Below are positions 52,561 to 64,000 of a DNA stretch of 64,000 bases, piece after piece; the stretch's first letter is position 1; every line of letters starts with the position of its first letter. The stretch is from positions 5,582,509 through 5,646,508 of the forward strand of contig NC_088777.1 in the NCBI RefSeq assembly GCF_954871325.1, written 5' to 3'. Below the pieces are notes generated by a model. The model was not told the origin of the DNA. It worked only from the letters and a program-made list of their open reading frames with translations, and did no database searches. A program made the position numbers and the translations under genes. This DNA is from Gordionus sp. m RMFG-2023. Its lineage: Eukaryota > Nematomorpha > Gordioida > Chordodea > Parachordodidae.

Positions 52561-53290
52561 CCTGCGATGTAATCTTTCAAAGAAAAACTTTAATGACATT
52601 TGCACAAATCTGTCATTCCATACTAAAATATCCTAATTTACTGACAACTCACTGCATTGAATGGAAGAATGAAATAACAGAGATGTCATTGTCTTATAAA
52701 GTTATATAATACTCCATTATCTATCAATATACCTATAAATTTCCGCTAGACTCGAATCCTGTCTAAATGCTTTCCGGAGATTTTCTTTGATCTATTGAAC
52801 ATTCTCAGTTTCTTGCCATACTAGCTCCACCAATATTTAAGCATCCTTTTAAGACCGTACATTTATTTCATCTTTGAATTTTTTCTAGCAAATCCTAAAT
52901 TAGGGAATACATAGTGTGAAATTCAAGGATGCCTTTATTGAATTTCCAATTGAAATCAAACGCTTAAAAATCTTCTATCTCTTTATAAAGTCTGGGAGGA
53001 GGTACTCGCTGGGAATAATTTACGTTGATTCCTTAGTAAATATCTTTGTATTCCTCTTCGTCGGTCATTGGGAATAACTATATTTGCATTTCGGTCTAAG
53101 TGGATGGACTCTTTTTTTTAGACGGTCCGCGGAGACACCAATTTTTGGCTAGGATCTATAGAATAAATCTCTACTGGTTTTGGCACACAGATTTTTATAT
53201 CTGCAATCTGAAGATTAGTATTTATTGCAACTCGGCAGCTTCAGCTTTTTCTTCAATTTTACCGTTTCCCACACTTCCTCCTTACATCCA
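52561..53290 (-). pseudogene. unidentified decayed coding trace
   Basis: The region is less AT-rich than its flanks. Its minus-strand translation yields mixed-composition stretches: MTDEEEYKDIY then GINVNYSQRVPPPRLYKEIE (about 53070-52975), RKSPES and TGFESSGNL (about 52785-52735), and WNDRFVQMSLKFFFERLHRR (about 52620-52560). They are separated by stops and frame changes. I do not recognise the protein. It may be an old retrocopy or mobile-element gene. Confidence 0.25.
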
Positions 53291-54078
53291 ATGAATGATT
53301 GCGATATATATATATATATTCTTGCCTACCCGTGCCCCGGTATTATAGTCACACTGAATAGTAAATCCAATTATTTCGTATATAATAGTTGTTTTATTTT
53401 TTACCAATTCCCCATATATTATTAATCTAAATTCTGAATAGCTTACTATATTTAATTTCTTGCAAATACAAAGGCAATAAGTATAAAAATTTTCCTTTTT
53501 ATTGCTTTGCAATTATAGTCTACCTAGAGATATCACATTTTTACTATAATAGCAATCACAATTACCCTTTTTTATTGGCAAATGTTAATTTATTATCACT
53601 ATCATTTTATCTCTGGTCAAATGATAATTTTTTAGTAAAAATTTTTATTTCAAAGTGGTCTTATTACCTATTTTTGGCTTGCTTTAGAGATTTCCAGATC
53701 TGTTTCTATAGAGGGAATTTGAGCCTGAAGATTCACTTCTAATCCAAGCAATTCTACATCTATCATCTTCTCAATATCATTAAGATTGTGACTACTTCTA
53801 TAACTTAAACTTGCGGAGTAATCATTTATTTGAGAATAAATTCATAAATGCGATGCTAATACAGTTATTATTTTATATTAGTACAAACCTCCTAAACTTT
53901 GGCAAAATATAATGTCACTAATAACTTTAGGGCAGAATTTACATTACAGAAAATTTGTCGGAGGCAACTCATCAGACATACTTCTATTTCCTTATAAATA
54001 TTTACGGCCTTCGCCCGTGATATCCTTTCTTTCAACTATTATACTATAGTAAATTGATGTAGCTAATAAAAATATATT
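53291..54078. other. AT-rich non-genic stretch
   Basis: No feature supportable. Confidence 0.35.
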
Positions 54079-55854
54079 CCTTAGGATAGGGGCGTCGCTA
54101 GCCTTTACAATCTCAGGGGGTTCAACTAAAAAAAAAATTATGGGGTCGCCCCCTATACCCGCAAATTTGCGGTACTTCGGCCCGCTTTTGCCCGGCCATC
54201 GGCCGGGTTTTATATTAATATATTATACTTTTTTAAAATTTGTTAACTCTAAACAATTATTCTGAATATCATACATTGTCATTTAATATATTATGCATAC
54301 AAAATAAACTAGAATATTAATAATTAAAACAATACAAGATATTTCTAAAAATAATATATTTTAATACAAAATTATAACAGTATAAATATTTTCGATTGCT
54401 CATATAAAAAAAATTTGCGTCTAAAGAATTACTAGTGAAAAGATTAATTAATTCATACATATGCCTCAATTGATAATGGTTTTTGAAAACCACATAATGC
54501 AATATTATAATTCTTAGCAACTTACATTGACAAAAGGTTATCAAACTAATATAACTCTCTGTTACCATTTTAGACATTGTTTTATAGAATAGAAATAAGG
54601 AAAAATTTATTGGCCTAAACCAAATCAACAATTTTTGAAGAAGAGAGTATAAACGACCAATCCAATTCATAAAACTATATGGTGGTTAGGTTAGAGCTTC
54701 CTTTTAGATGACATGATGGAAGCTAGATAAGTTATAGAGAAAATTATTGTGAGATATTAAATTTCTAAAAGATTATCTTCCCTTTTAAATGATATTTAAA
54801 CGACTACATAGTTGACCATTATTGTAAAATATGCAATCATATGCTCTCAGCCATTATAGTAATAATTTTAAATTACATAGCAACACAAATAATAGATGCT
54901 GGTTAATTTGCAATAATAGCCATGACACTCGCGATATAAACTAATATCAGAATTTATTATGTTGGATAAATTGATAAAATAAAAACACTAAAAATCTTTG
55001 GAAGAAATAATTATACAAATACATTGAAGCCTGGATTTATTTACACGGCAATGCCATATTAGAAATTAAATATTATCTAACTATAAAAAAGGACCAGAAT
55101 GATATGATGAAACAATTAAGATTTATATATTGTCGCACCACCTTATATTATATCTTAAAATAATAGTAATTTGTAAAAATATAAAAAATATACTTGTATT
55201 AAAAATTTAACTCAAAACTGTTTTTCGAAAAAGAAAAAAATAGCTTTCCTAAAAACACGTAAAAAAAGAGAAGAAAAGATATCAAATTTATTACATCTAT
55301 TGCAAAATGAATAATAAAATGTTTAATTTTTAAAATTTTATATAACTAGATAGATGGCGTTAATTACTTGAATGCAAAATGTTACTATATTTATTATGAA
55401 AAACATTTATTAGTAAAATGTATTATAATATTAACTGTAATATATTATATAACTGTCAAATACGTCTATAAAAGTGGCATTTTATCTAAGATTTTATAAA
55501 CAACTGTATATAGTAGAGGATTTACTTACTTTTTATAAAGAAATCTCTTATACTTATTTGGACCTTGAAAATATTTTTAAAAATAGATATGATAATAAAA
55601 TTTAAAAATAAATATACAGTTGATTAGTCATTTTGAACTCGGTTAATTATAATATTAAATTTGTTAATTTTCAAATAATATATGATTATATAAAATTAAC
55701 GAATTTCACAAATTTTTCATTTACGAATCATAATTAAAAAAAAATATATAAAAAAACTAATAATATATTAAAAATGAATTAAAAAATATGTATGTATAAA
55801 AGAGAAATGAGATATAAAAAAAAAAAAAAATTTTTTTTAAAAAAAAGGGTACAA

Positions 55855-57205
55855 ATCACCCTAGAAAAGAGTAAATGCTTAAAAAATTGGACCGACTGAT
55901 TTCCAGAGAAATCTTCTGGCGAAGGTAGAATCCTTCATTGGGGTCCCCTGAGATCTGCCTCATTTTTTTTCCTATAGTTTTGATGAAATTTAGAGCATCA
56001 CTTCCGGACATGCCAAGGGTATTGATAACGATTGGGATAAACACGGTATTAGTAAGGCAAGCATATTTGTTTTTTTTAGGATTTCGGCCTTTTCGATGGC
56101 AGAAAATGAGAGGTTGGACTTTTAGCAAAATCGACACATGTATAGTCCTAAACTAGGAGGAGACGACCATTAGTCCAGGGAATGGGAGATATGACATCGG
56201 GGCGTATGGCTATTTCATTTGATAGGCCCACTGGTTCGAGAAAAAATGGAATATTAACTTTTATAAGAGCAGCTAGGAGGATGTCGTTAATAGATCTATG
56301 ACGCGGTTGTCGTCCATGGGAGAACAAGCAGTGCAACGGATAGTAAGCTTTCGATTCGATAGGATGGCCACAGTCGATGCAAATGGAGGGAACTACGGCG
56401 TTACAGTCAAGGCGGAGGGCTATGGAAATGCGTAGCTGTTCTTCAGTCAAGAGGAGGCCAAGATTGGAACTGGGGATGGCTTCGAGCCATTCGTAACCTA
56501 AGCTTGCATATAATACTATTATTGCGATTGTCCTCAAAGGGCCTGTTCGAAATAAGGTATTCAACGGAACGGGCGATCAGAGGAGCATCCCAGTCTTTCT
56601 GAATGCTGGAAGCCGAACGGCAAAGGGTGGGTGAGCAGTTGCTGTCCCAGAAGGTGGAGGCCTGTGAGAGGTCAGTGTCTGAAGGAGTGTATCCATTATC
56701 GATAATAGAATGTGCAGCAAGACGAGATGAGATAAAGGCTGAGAGGGAAAGTTGTATCGGGGATCGGATACCAATACCACCAGACTTGCTGGGAAGGGTG
56801 GCCTGAAGCCAAGATGAATTGGAAAATTTAAGGTTTAATATGTTTTCAAGGAGACCCTTAATTTGGGTTTCGTGAGAAACAAGCAAGTCACTGCATTTAA
56901 AGATCGGAGAGGATCTCAAGGCGTAAAGATTTTAGGTATGTTGAAATAATTTTTTATTAAAAAAAAAGATTGATGGGTTGGGAGGTAATTAAATAATGTA
57001 TTTAATTTGGATAAATTGTTAAGGGATTTGTTTTAAAATGTCTCGATGGCATCACCTCCTAAGGGTGATCCAAGGTGAGTAATCTTGTCCATATTGATGA
57101 CGTGATATGCCATGTCTGAAGGGATAGAAGTGGGATTTAGATATCTCACATTTGGGGAGGTTAAGAGATAGTCCTGTTATATGAGAGAGATTATCAATGA
57201 TGGGG
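55855..57205 (-). mobile_element. LINE fragment: end of reverse transcriptase plus C-terminal zinc/PD-D region
   Basis: Read on the minus strand from about 57205: GLSLNLPKCEISKS (the GLxLNxxKCE segment of reverse transcriptase), a thumb-like region ending SSWLQATLPSKSGGIGIRSP (about 56790), WLEAIPSSNLGLLLTEEQLR with ISIALRLDC (about 56480-56400), a zinc-type CIDC...HC motif with SHGRQPRHRSINDI, then RPDVI about 16 residues before a VWD-type position, and finally FIPIVINTLG, RQISGDPNEGFYLRQKISLE and a stop at 55856. CxxC-HxC, RH, and PD-x-D in this order are known from LINEs with a restriction-like endonuclease. Frame changes lie near 56930, 56530 and 56140; an in-frame TAG replaces the W of VWD. 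The 5' half is missing. A T-rich tail follows the stop codon. Confidence 0.8.
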
Positions 57206-57213
57206 GGGGGGGG
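57202..57213. repeat. poly-G tract at the truncated LINE edge
   Basis: Twelve consecutive Gs lie exactly where LINE homology stops, so the tract marks or caused the 5' truncation point as seen in this sequence. Confidence 0.7.
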
Positions 57214-57614
57214 ATAATTTGAATAATAAAAGTCATTTTAACTTCAACTGTTAAAGTTCATATTAAGTGAGTTATTGATATTATATATTTTTAATACCGA
57301 ATTTGATTGCAAGCTGACATAGTTAAAATATAATTTATATGTATTAATCTAATCCAATAATCAAAATAGTATTCATTTAATAAAAATTTAAATAGTCTTT
57401 TTAATTTCTAAATAATAAAATTAAATCTATATATTACCTATGGGAATTATAAAAGAAATCATTCAGGGGGCAATCAAAAAAATTTATTTTTATTACAAAG
57501 GGATATTAAGGAGCCATTAAAAAAAAATTTGCTTAAGGGGGCTATTCAAATTTTTTAGGGGGCTCGAGCCCCTGCGCTTTCACCCCCCCCCCTCCTAGTG
57601 ACACAGCCTTAAGA

Positions 57615-60600
57615 TATTTTATATACATTATTCAAATTAATTTAGCAAAACCTCCACCCAATAAAATTATTAATGTTTCAGGTTGAAATAGGAATAACAA
57701 ATAAAGTTGATAATAATTGGATTGCTAATAACCGTAATCAACAACTTAATCTCTAGTGTTTATAAACTCAAACTGTGCTAAAATATTATCCGTGAATAAA
57801 TGTACTTGATTTAACAAACACTGAAATCAAATTCAATTACGATTCGAAGTAAAAATTCATTCTGATAAAGGCGGTCTTATTTTATTTAGGAATGATATTA
57901 AATAGTTCATCAGTAATTATATAAAATACCATTTTTTTTAAATTATTTTTGTTCTTATAAAATTAAGATAGATAAATACCAAATTTAATTTTTACCATTT
58001 TAAAAAAGATTATTCCATCTCCAAATAACTTTTCTTTAAATGCAAAAAAATTTGTAAAATAAAATAATTACTAATTAATATATATAAGACAGCAGATTAA
58101 AATTTTATCTTACAAATTTAAAAATGAGAAATGTATAAAACTAATTATCGATTGGATAAAATATTATTTTCAATAATTAATGCTAAAACATATTTTTTGT
58201 CAGTTTCTGGCATATTTGAGAATATGATATTCATGTTGTGTATGTGTTTTATCTGATATTTTTAATCTTCACATTATCATGTTAATTTTTGATGTGACAA
58301 ATCCAATATTAAATTTAAAATTAAATATATGTCTATAAAGATGATATATAAAAGGATTAAATAATGTTTAGAACAATCCAGATTATACATCACTTGTAAA
58401 TTCAGTTGGCTTTCTATATATTCCCTTTGAGTAATACAGTAATGAGATTGAAGGCTAAGAAAGCTGTTGATGTGTAGCATAACATGCTTATTTTCTCTGA
58501 ACTAATTGGTTTTTTATGGGATTTTCTTTATACATTTGCATAATATTATTATCTTTTTTATCACTAAAAAAATAAGATATTTTTTTCTGACTAATATTTA
58601 ATGTTGATAACTTTGGTACAGTCTGAATTTATAATTATTATCATGAAAATGTAAGCTATATGAATAAATTTATTTTGGACCAATGAATCTGACTCTTGTT
58701 ATAGTGGTACAACTTATCTACATTCTGTGCAATATTTTGGTTTTAATAGTTCTGGTTTGATTTTTTATTCCACTCTAACAACAACATATGACTTTCTCCT
58801 TTGTAATAAATTTGTTCTTTGAGTTTGCTTCCAATCGAAATTATAGGTCTCTTAAATATTTATTTTTCATATATGGGTAAGTAATATAAGGATTTATAAA
58901 TGGTTATAAAATGAGTTAAAATAACTCTTAATTATATTATGTCGTGAGATTTGTTATAAGATGTGTTAAAAAATATATATTGTAATTATCTTTAAGTTTA
59001 TAATATTATTGTTTGTTTATGCAATTTTGGGATAATCAATATATTAAAGGATTAACAGATATAAAGATTTGTGTGTTTGACAGAAAATCAACAATTTGAT
59101 TTAAAGCTAGTGCGCCTCACTGGTTCAATATGTAAAATTTGTCATCTTAGTTAGTGTGTAGTAAAGTCAAAATATTTTTTGGGATTTAATAAAAAAAGGG
59201 TCATTTTGTTTTAGATACAATAATAAAGTTGGTAAGTTTATGGAAGATGAGCTGGTAGTTTTTTCAATAACAATTTATTTGTAGATTGATTAGGATGTTA
59301 TAATAATGATGGCCTTGAAGGTTTTCATTTAAGAAATATTTAAAAACTAGCTCTAAAATTTCCTGTTAGCGATATACAAGATATTATATAAGTACTATTT
59401 TAAATTCCATTTTTTGTTTCATATCTCTTTGTGTTAGCTTCTATATTTAGACTATCGATTTAACAATGAACAATGCATAAAAATATTAGAGAACCAAATT
59501 GTACACCTATTGAATTTATTATAGAAAATCTTATCTTATGCTTCTAAAGAACGAATATATTCAATTAGTAAATGTAAAGATTGATAACGAGAGAATTTAA
59601 TATAAATGATTAAACAAAGTTAGGTAAATTCAATGACAACTACAAATTATTAAAGAAAACGTCATCCGATGGATATAGATGATCTTAATCTTTGGAAAGG
59701 AAAGAAACTCAATATCTTTCCATGCTAGCCAAAAAAATTTATGTTTCAGCAACTATTTCCCCTGTTATGAAGGGGTTTTCTCTATCGCAGGTTGATGATA
59801 AATTCAAGGGTATCATTCTTAAGTTCGTTATATTTGAATAAAATTATTTCTTTTATATTTATAATTATTTTTTTTAATAAAAAAAAAAAATATAGTATTG
59901 GTGTATATTTTAGTTAATACTTTTTTTTTTATTTCTCAAATATAAAAAGTAGTAATGTATGTATTATAAAAAAAATTAATCATAATTCACACCAACCTTA
60001 ATTATGATGGTTAAAACAGAGGCCTAACACCTATCGGTTAGAGTCTTAAACATCGCAATGACCAGATAAGTTTTTTCATTGCACATGCTTAGATATTATA
60101 TTTTCTAAGCCTAATAACACACTATATTAATTTCTTATTATTGTATAATAATATTGAATCACAAAATTACAATAAATTAATATAATTATGTTATATTTTT
60201 GTTATAAATAACATTGTTGCAAAATTATATTTCCCTATTGGATGTAAATTATAAGACCGCAAAAATTTAAAATAAATAATATTATATTTTATTACCTTAA
60301 TATTTTTTTTTGATACGCATTGTTGCTCATATTTAATAAAGTGCCATTATCAAAAATAAAATATTTTAATATTTATTTAACGGATACTTAATAAATATTT
60401 ATAAAATTATTTTTGAAAAAAAATCCTTTTTATTGAAGTTTTCTAAAAAAAAATCTATTAAATATTAAATTTCTATTATACGTAAAAGATACTTCAATTC
60501 ATAGTTCAAATTGACTTTTATAATAGATAACTAAAAGCATGCTATTCCATTAGAAATTCAAAAGATATAATAATTATACTCTAGAAATGTGAAATATTTA

Positions 60601-60748
60601 ATATTCTAAATGAAAAAATCGAAGAGATTAGATTGAATGGAACACTTGAATCTGAAAAATTACGTTTTTATACATATATATAAAGAGATATGATATCCGA
60701 AAAACTAAATTCAATTAAAAATTACCAGGAAGAACGGTAAATATTTGG
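57615..60748. other. AT-rich non-genic stretch
   Basis: No exon or element supportable. It would hold the promoter and any 5' untranslated exon of the EGF-type gene that starts at 60749. Confidence 0.4.
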
Positions 60749-60842
60749 ATGAAGATCTCGATCAGCACATTATCTCGTTTCTCATTTTGGATCATTGCTT
60801 CTTATTCTTATAATATCCTCTTCCTGTTAAACGGAGTTCAAA
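60749..60842 (+). CDS. signal-peptide exon, proposed first coding exon of the EGF-type gene
   Basis: ATG opens 31 codons plus one base before a GTAAAA donor at 60843. The peptide MKISISTLSRFSFWIIASYS plus YNILFLLNGVQ has a basic start, a hydrophobic core (FWIIASYSYNILFLL) and a small/polar end, as in a secretion signal. Its base composition is richer in C and G than the flanks. The exon ends in phase 1, which is the phase needed by the EGF exon at 63246: the junction codon becomes ACG (T), giving ...GVQ-T-YHVTCDENN. The pairing is inferred from phase, order and function; chance phase agreement is one in three. The joined intron would be 2403 nt. Confidence 0.55.
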
Positions 60843-61716
60843 GTAAAAGATTTTATATTTTTAATCCTTTTTTTTATACCTGTTCAGGTTTTAAAACTGA
60901 TTTCAAAATTTTTAAAAACCAAAAAATTAACGGCTTAATAATCATTTTTTTTCATAAATATTATTTTTAAAATGTCCACTGATTAAGTGGTAAGATTTTC
61001 TTTTCCCTAAATATTTCTAATATTTTACTTTAAACCTTTTTATAACTATCCTCTCAATCTTAACATTTGTATGAGCCATCTAACCTCTATTCTAATATTA
61101 ATTTTTTTTTATTTGTAATAACTAAAGTTAATCTGCCAGCCGTACAACAAAGTTACAAAATAAAAGTGTCCAAAAAATATATTTTACTTTATATAAAAAA
61201 AAATAAGGAAAGGAAATGAAAGAAGGTAATATAAGATAAGAAACAGGTGCAAAAAAATTCTTTATAAAAAAAATTGAATTTTATTTTTTTTTAGATGGAT
61301 GGGCGCGCATTAGGGTATAAAATTATCGATATTATTATATTTTATTTTCCTTTAAAAAAAACAATAAATAATATATATTTTTAAGTCACACAAAAGGACA
61401 AGAGACGAAAGTCTAAATTAGATTTAGCTGCGAGCACTTATAGTAAAAAAAAAGAATATATATTTTTTTTAAATTAAATTTACCAAAAGTGTGATTCGCT
61501 AAATCAAGACAAAAAGTATATTTTTGATTCATAAAAGAAAAAAAATTCGGTTAATATTGGTCAGAAGTAAGAGTTCCTGAAAGTTTACCACCAAAAGCTG
61601 AAATAAATTATAAAAAATTTAGACTTAGCTCTGGTCAAAAACAAATCGAATTTTCAATGCTCCAGGTCACTCATAACTCGATATTTCGAGATGGTTTACC
61701 TTTTGCAAAGATTTGC

Positions 61717-61832
61717 CACTCTTAAGTAAGAATTACATGGAATTTGATTCTTGGTAAAATTTTAAAAAGAAATTCACTCTTAAGTAAGAATTACATGGAA
61801 TTTGATTCTTGGTAAAATTTTAAAAAGAAATT
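61717..61832. repeat. perfect tandem duplication, 2 x 58 bp
   Basis: Copies 61717-61774 and 61775-61832 are identical, each starting CACTCTTAAGTAAGAATTAC and ending TTTTAAAAAGAAATT. Identity implies a recent event or an assembly artefact. It lies in the proposed intron of the EGF-type gene. Confidence 0.95.
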
Positions 61833-62539
61833 ACAACGTCAAGTTCATTTTTTCAGTCTCCCGGTTAGGTAGTGACCTAAACCTACATTCACAGTTAGTA
61901 TTGACGGTGAAATATAAAAAAATTAATGTAAAATTATCATATATGTCATATTTTGTAGCACAAGGTGTGAATGCAGTGCAAATTTTTTTCAAGATTTCTT
62001 AGTAAATTTATGAACGTAAGTGATTTATTGGATTTTGTAGACCAAGCTGATTTTTGTTCCATATTTTGCGAACCATTGGAAGAGTGCGAAATATAGGATT
62101 AAATAATTATTTCGAACTGGCCCAATAATTTTATTGATGATCCTGGGATCCAATCAAAAACAATATAGATTTGGTTAAGGGTTAGGTTTAGATAAAGATA
62201 ATGATCTGGTTAGGATGGTAAAAAAAAAATTAAAACATTCTAAATAGATAATATTGACCAAATAATATTTTAAACATCAAATTTTCTTTAAAAAAATACA
62301 TCCCACATAAAAATTTTACAAGTCGCCGTCACCCTCTGTTTGAACTTTTTTCGGCTTGCAAACTTATTAGAATTATGTATATCACTATTCCCTATAAAAC
62401 AACCAAAATATTTTTCAAGAAAGGTGAAAATTCTCTGGTTGAGAACATTTCTTTACATTATTGCGCTGGCAACGTTATAATAATATACATATAATATCTC
62501 AGCTAGATACTTATCTAAACTGATTATTAGTGATAGGAA

Positions 62540-62741
62540 GAGTTAGGATATTACAAGGGTTTCAAGCCGGTTCCCTTACCTTTTTAAAATTCTCTCCAGA
62601 TTGTGATGGCAAAATTTTTTAGAGGGTCGGTTAAGGTTCTGAGTTAGGATATTACAAGGGTTTCAAGCCGGTTCCCTTACCTTTTTAAAATTCTCTCCAG
62701 ATTGTGATGGCAAAATTTTTTAGAGGGTCGGTTAAGGTTCT
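62540..62741. repeat. perfect tandem duplication, 2 x 101 bp
   Basis: Copies 62540-62640 and 62641-62741 are identical, each starting GAGTTAGGATATTACAAGGG and ending GGTTAAGGTTCT. The unit is less AT-rich than its surroundings. It also lies in the proposed intron of the EGF-type gene. Confidence 0.95.
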
Positions 62742-63245
62742 ATAAATGATCACGGTTGATTACCGTAACGGTTCGGTTTAAATCTCAGGTTCAGCCCGCA
62801 GTCTGAGACCCGACAAGATTTTGGGTCAGCTATAACTGAATCAATTTCATAAAAGTAGTGTGAATTTATGATAGGTTCATATAATGCTCATGTTAAATCC
62901 TAAACCACGAAAAATAGGCATAAAAAATATTTTTGTACCCTCATTTCAAATGATTGCTTTGCAGGTATTTACTATAAATTAAAAAAAGAAAGAATACTGC
63001 AATTACCTATATATAATATTAGCCGTAAATTTAATTTAAAAAATAGTTTTTATATATTATTATACTTATTTTATGAGTTCGTTGCATTTATTTTAACTTT
63101 AAACCCCTTCCAAATTTTATTTATAAATTAAATGTTATAAATCGTTTAAAATTTCGCTACATAATAATTCATACATTTATATTATCGTAAAAATAATAAA
63201 TGTAAAATGATGATATTTTTTAATTATTATTTTTTTTCATATCAG

Positions 63246-63336
63246 CGTACCACGTGACCTGCGACGAAAACAACGTTTGTCTGAATAACGGACATTGCAT
63301 AATCAACGAGAAAGTCGGAGCTCCCAATTATTGCGA
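63246..63336 (+). CDS. EGF-like domain exon, gene continues beyond the window
   Basis: A pyrimidine-rich tract ending TTTTTTTCATATCAG precedes the exon and GTAAAA follows it. The 91-nt exon encodes YHVTCDENNVCLNNGHC then IINEKVGAPNYC. The spacing C-x5-C-x5-C-x11-C is that of the first four cysteines of an EGF-like domain; the CxC, GxxG and last cysteine should be in the next exon, since this one stops two bases into the codon after the fourth cysteine. EGF modules act in secreted ligands, receptors and matrix proteins, binding partners outside the cell. The exon is GC-rich compared with its flanks. Which EGF protein this is cannot be told from half a domain. No fitting next exon was found before position 64000. 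Confidence 0.85.
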
Positions 63337-64000
63337 GTAAAAATATTGTATTTTACGTTCTTTTTTTCAAGAATATAGAATATTTATTCATGTATACTGC
63401 GCTTGCGCGTACAAATTTCTAATTTATCATTATCTTACCTTCATTTATATCGATTACTCATAATCACTACTTAAAAGATATCTCTAATATTATATTTTTA
63501 ATTTACTTAGAAAAGTTAAATATATCTTATACTTAGACCCGAAGGCAGTGGTCGTTCCTCTGATAGACTCAATCTAGCCTCATTATTTTATAACAAGAAT
63601 TTCTTACAAAATAAAATTGCATGTTTTTTTTTTCTATCTTCGTAAAACTTTTATATGATTTACAATATATTTAGGCGCTTCGGTTTATTCATTCACAAAC
63701 TGAATCATTTTGTGAACAAAATTTATAGGCTCATAAATTTGAATTTCCTTTATAATCTAAAGTTCCTGTATTTGATCTCTTTTTTTCAGGCCGAGCCCTA
63801 TCTGAATAATTGTAGTTTAGGAATAGGTCCTATCTGAACCGAAATATTAGATATTTCCAAAAGTTGAATATTTTATGAAAAGTAGGTAAATTATAAACGC
63901 TGAGAGAAAATTTAAAAAAAAATATAAACATTTATAAAGAAGAAAATCGAAATTTCCGGTCCTAATTAAAATTTCAAAGTCATATATGACGACAGAGTAC
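63337..64000. other. intron after the EGF exon, to window end
   Basis: AT-rich intronic sequence. Two possible acceptors (after 63534 and 63789) lead to text lacking the expected CxC and GxxG pattern or meeting an early stop, so neither is accepted as the next exon. Confidence 0.45.

Larger units (their letters stand above)
54087..57606. mobile_element. hAT-like DNA element, 3.5 kb, carrying a nested LINE fragment
   Basis: The left end TAGGGGCGTCGCTAGCC and the right end, reverse complement CTGTGTCACTAGGAGG, are imperfect inverted termini sharing a GTCRCTAG core. Outside them lie CCTTAGGA (54079-54086) and CCTTAAGA (57607-57614), an 8-bp target duplication with one mismatch. Subterminal G-rich words (CAGGGGG and GGGGTCGCCCCC on the left; AGGGGGCTCGAGCCCC and repeated AAGGGGG on the right) are typical of such hAT ends. 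No transposase is recognisable in the remaining AT-rich interior. A LINE fragment at 55855-57205 accounts for about 1.35 kb. The boundaries rest on imperfect ends, so they are moderately sure. Confidence 0.55.

Noticed and set aside
56577-56806. 67-codon open frames on both strands inside the LINE
   Set aside because: Shadows of the minus-strand LINE reading frame.
60010-60090. A-box-like word near CTATCGGTTAGAG hinting at a tRNA or SINE
   Set aside because: No B box at a suitable distance and no cloverleaf can be drawn.
63535-63630. Possible next EGF exon starting ACCCGAAGGCAGTGG
   Set aside because: In phase it reads EPEGSGRSS, which echoes PEGxG but lacks the required cysteines and has no pyrimidine tract or clear donor.

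Overview
The window is about three-quarters A+T and reads as animal (invertebrate metazoan) nuclear DNA: spliced genes with GT-AG introns, decayed hAT and LINE elements, small terminal-inverted-repeat elements, a tRNA-derived SINE and long microsatellites. Nothing looks bacterial, and no tRNA or rRNA gene was found. The species cannot be named from the sequence.

Only two protein-coding loci are well supported, and both are cut by the window edges. At the left edge, on the minus strand, lie five exons (1527 down to 111) of a neutral sphingomyelinase (SMPD2-type) gene. Its splice phases fit throughout and its first three introns are only 41-51 nt. At the right edge, on the plus strand, is an EGF-like exon (63246-63336). 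A signal-peptide exon at 60749-60842 joins it in phase, so it is probably the start of a secreted or membrane EGF-type protein that continues beyond the window.

The roughly 59 kb between is mostly featureless AT-rich DNA carrying mobile-element remains. The clearest is a 1.9-kb hAT transposon (19957-21863) with 15-bp inverted ends, a perfect 8-bp target duplication, a wrecked ZMYM1-like transposase and a 29-bp minisatellite inside it. A second hAT-like element (54087-57606) contains the 3' part of a LINE whose C-terminal region looks like that of LINEs with a restriction-like endonuclease. A fragment of an RTE-type LINE endonuclease domain lies at 29600-30310. Four copies of one near-palindromic MITE family are spread across the window (about 4.55, 35.05, 45.17 and 50.67 kb). 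Two other short TIR elements lie at 15490 and 22800. A tRNA-derived SINE next to a telomere-like tract lies at 33.66-33.97 kb. A tandem repeat with a period near 105 bp occurs in opposite orientations at 23.6-24.05 and 25.75-26.5 kb.

Simple repeats are striking: TTTC (107 bp), GAAGA-type (about 345 bp) and GAAA (414 bp). Two perfect recent tandem duplications (58 and 101 bp units) sit in the proposed intron of the EGF gene. I did not find a coherent new gene system. The most unusual material is the foldback MITE family, the paired inverted satellite-like blocks and the nested hAT/LINE structure.
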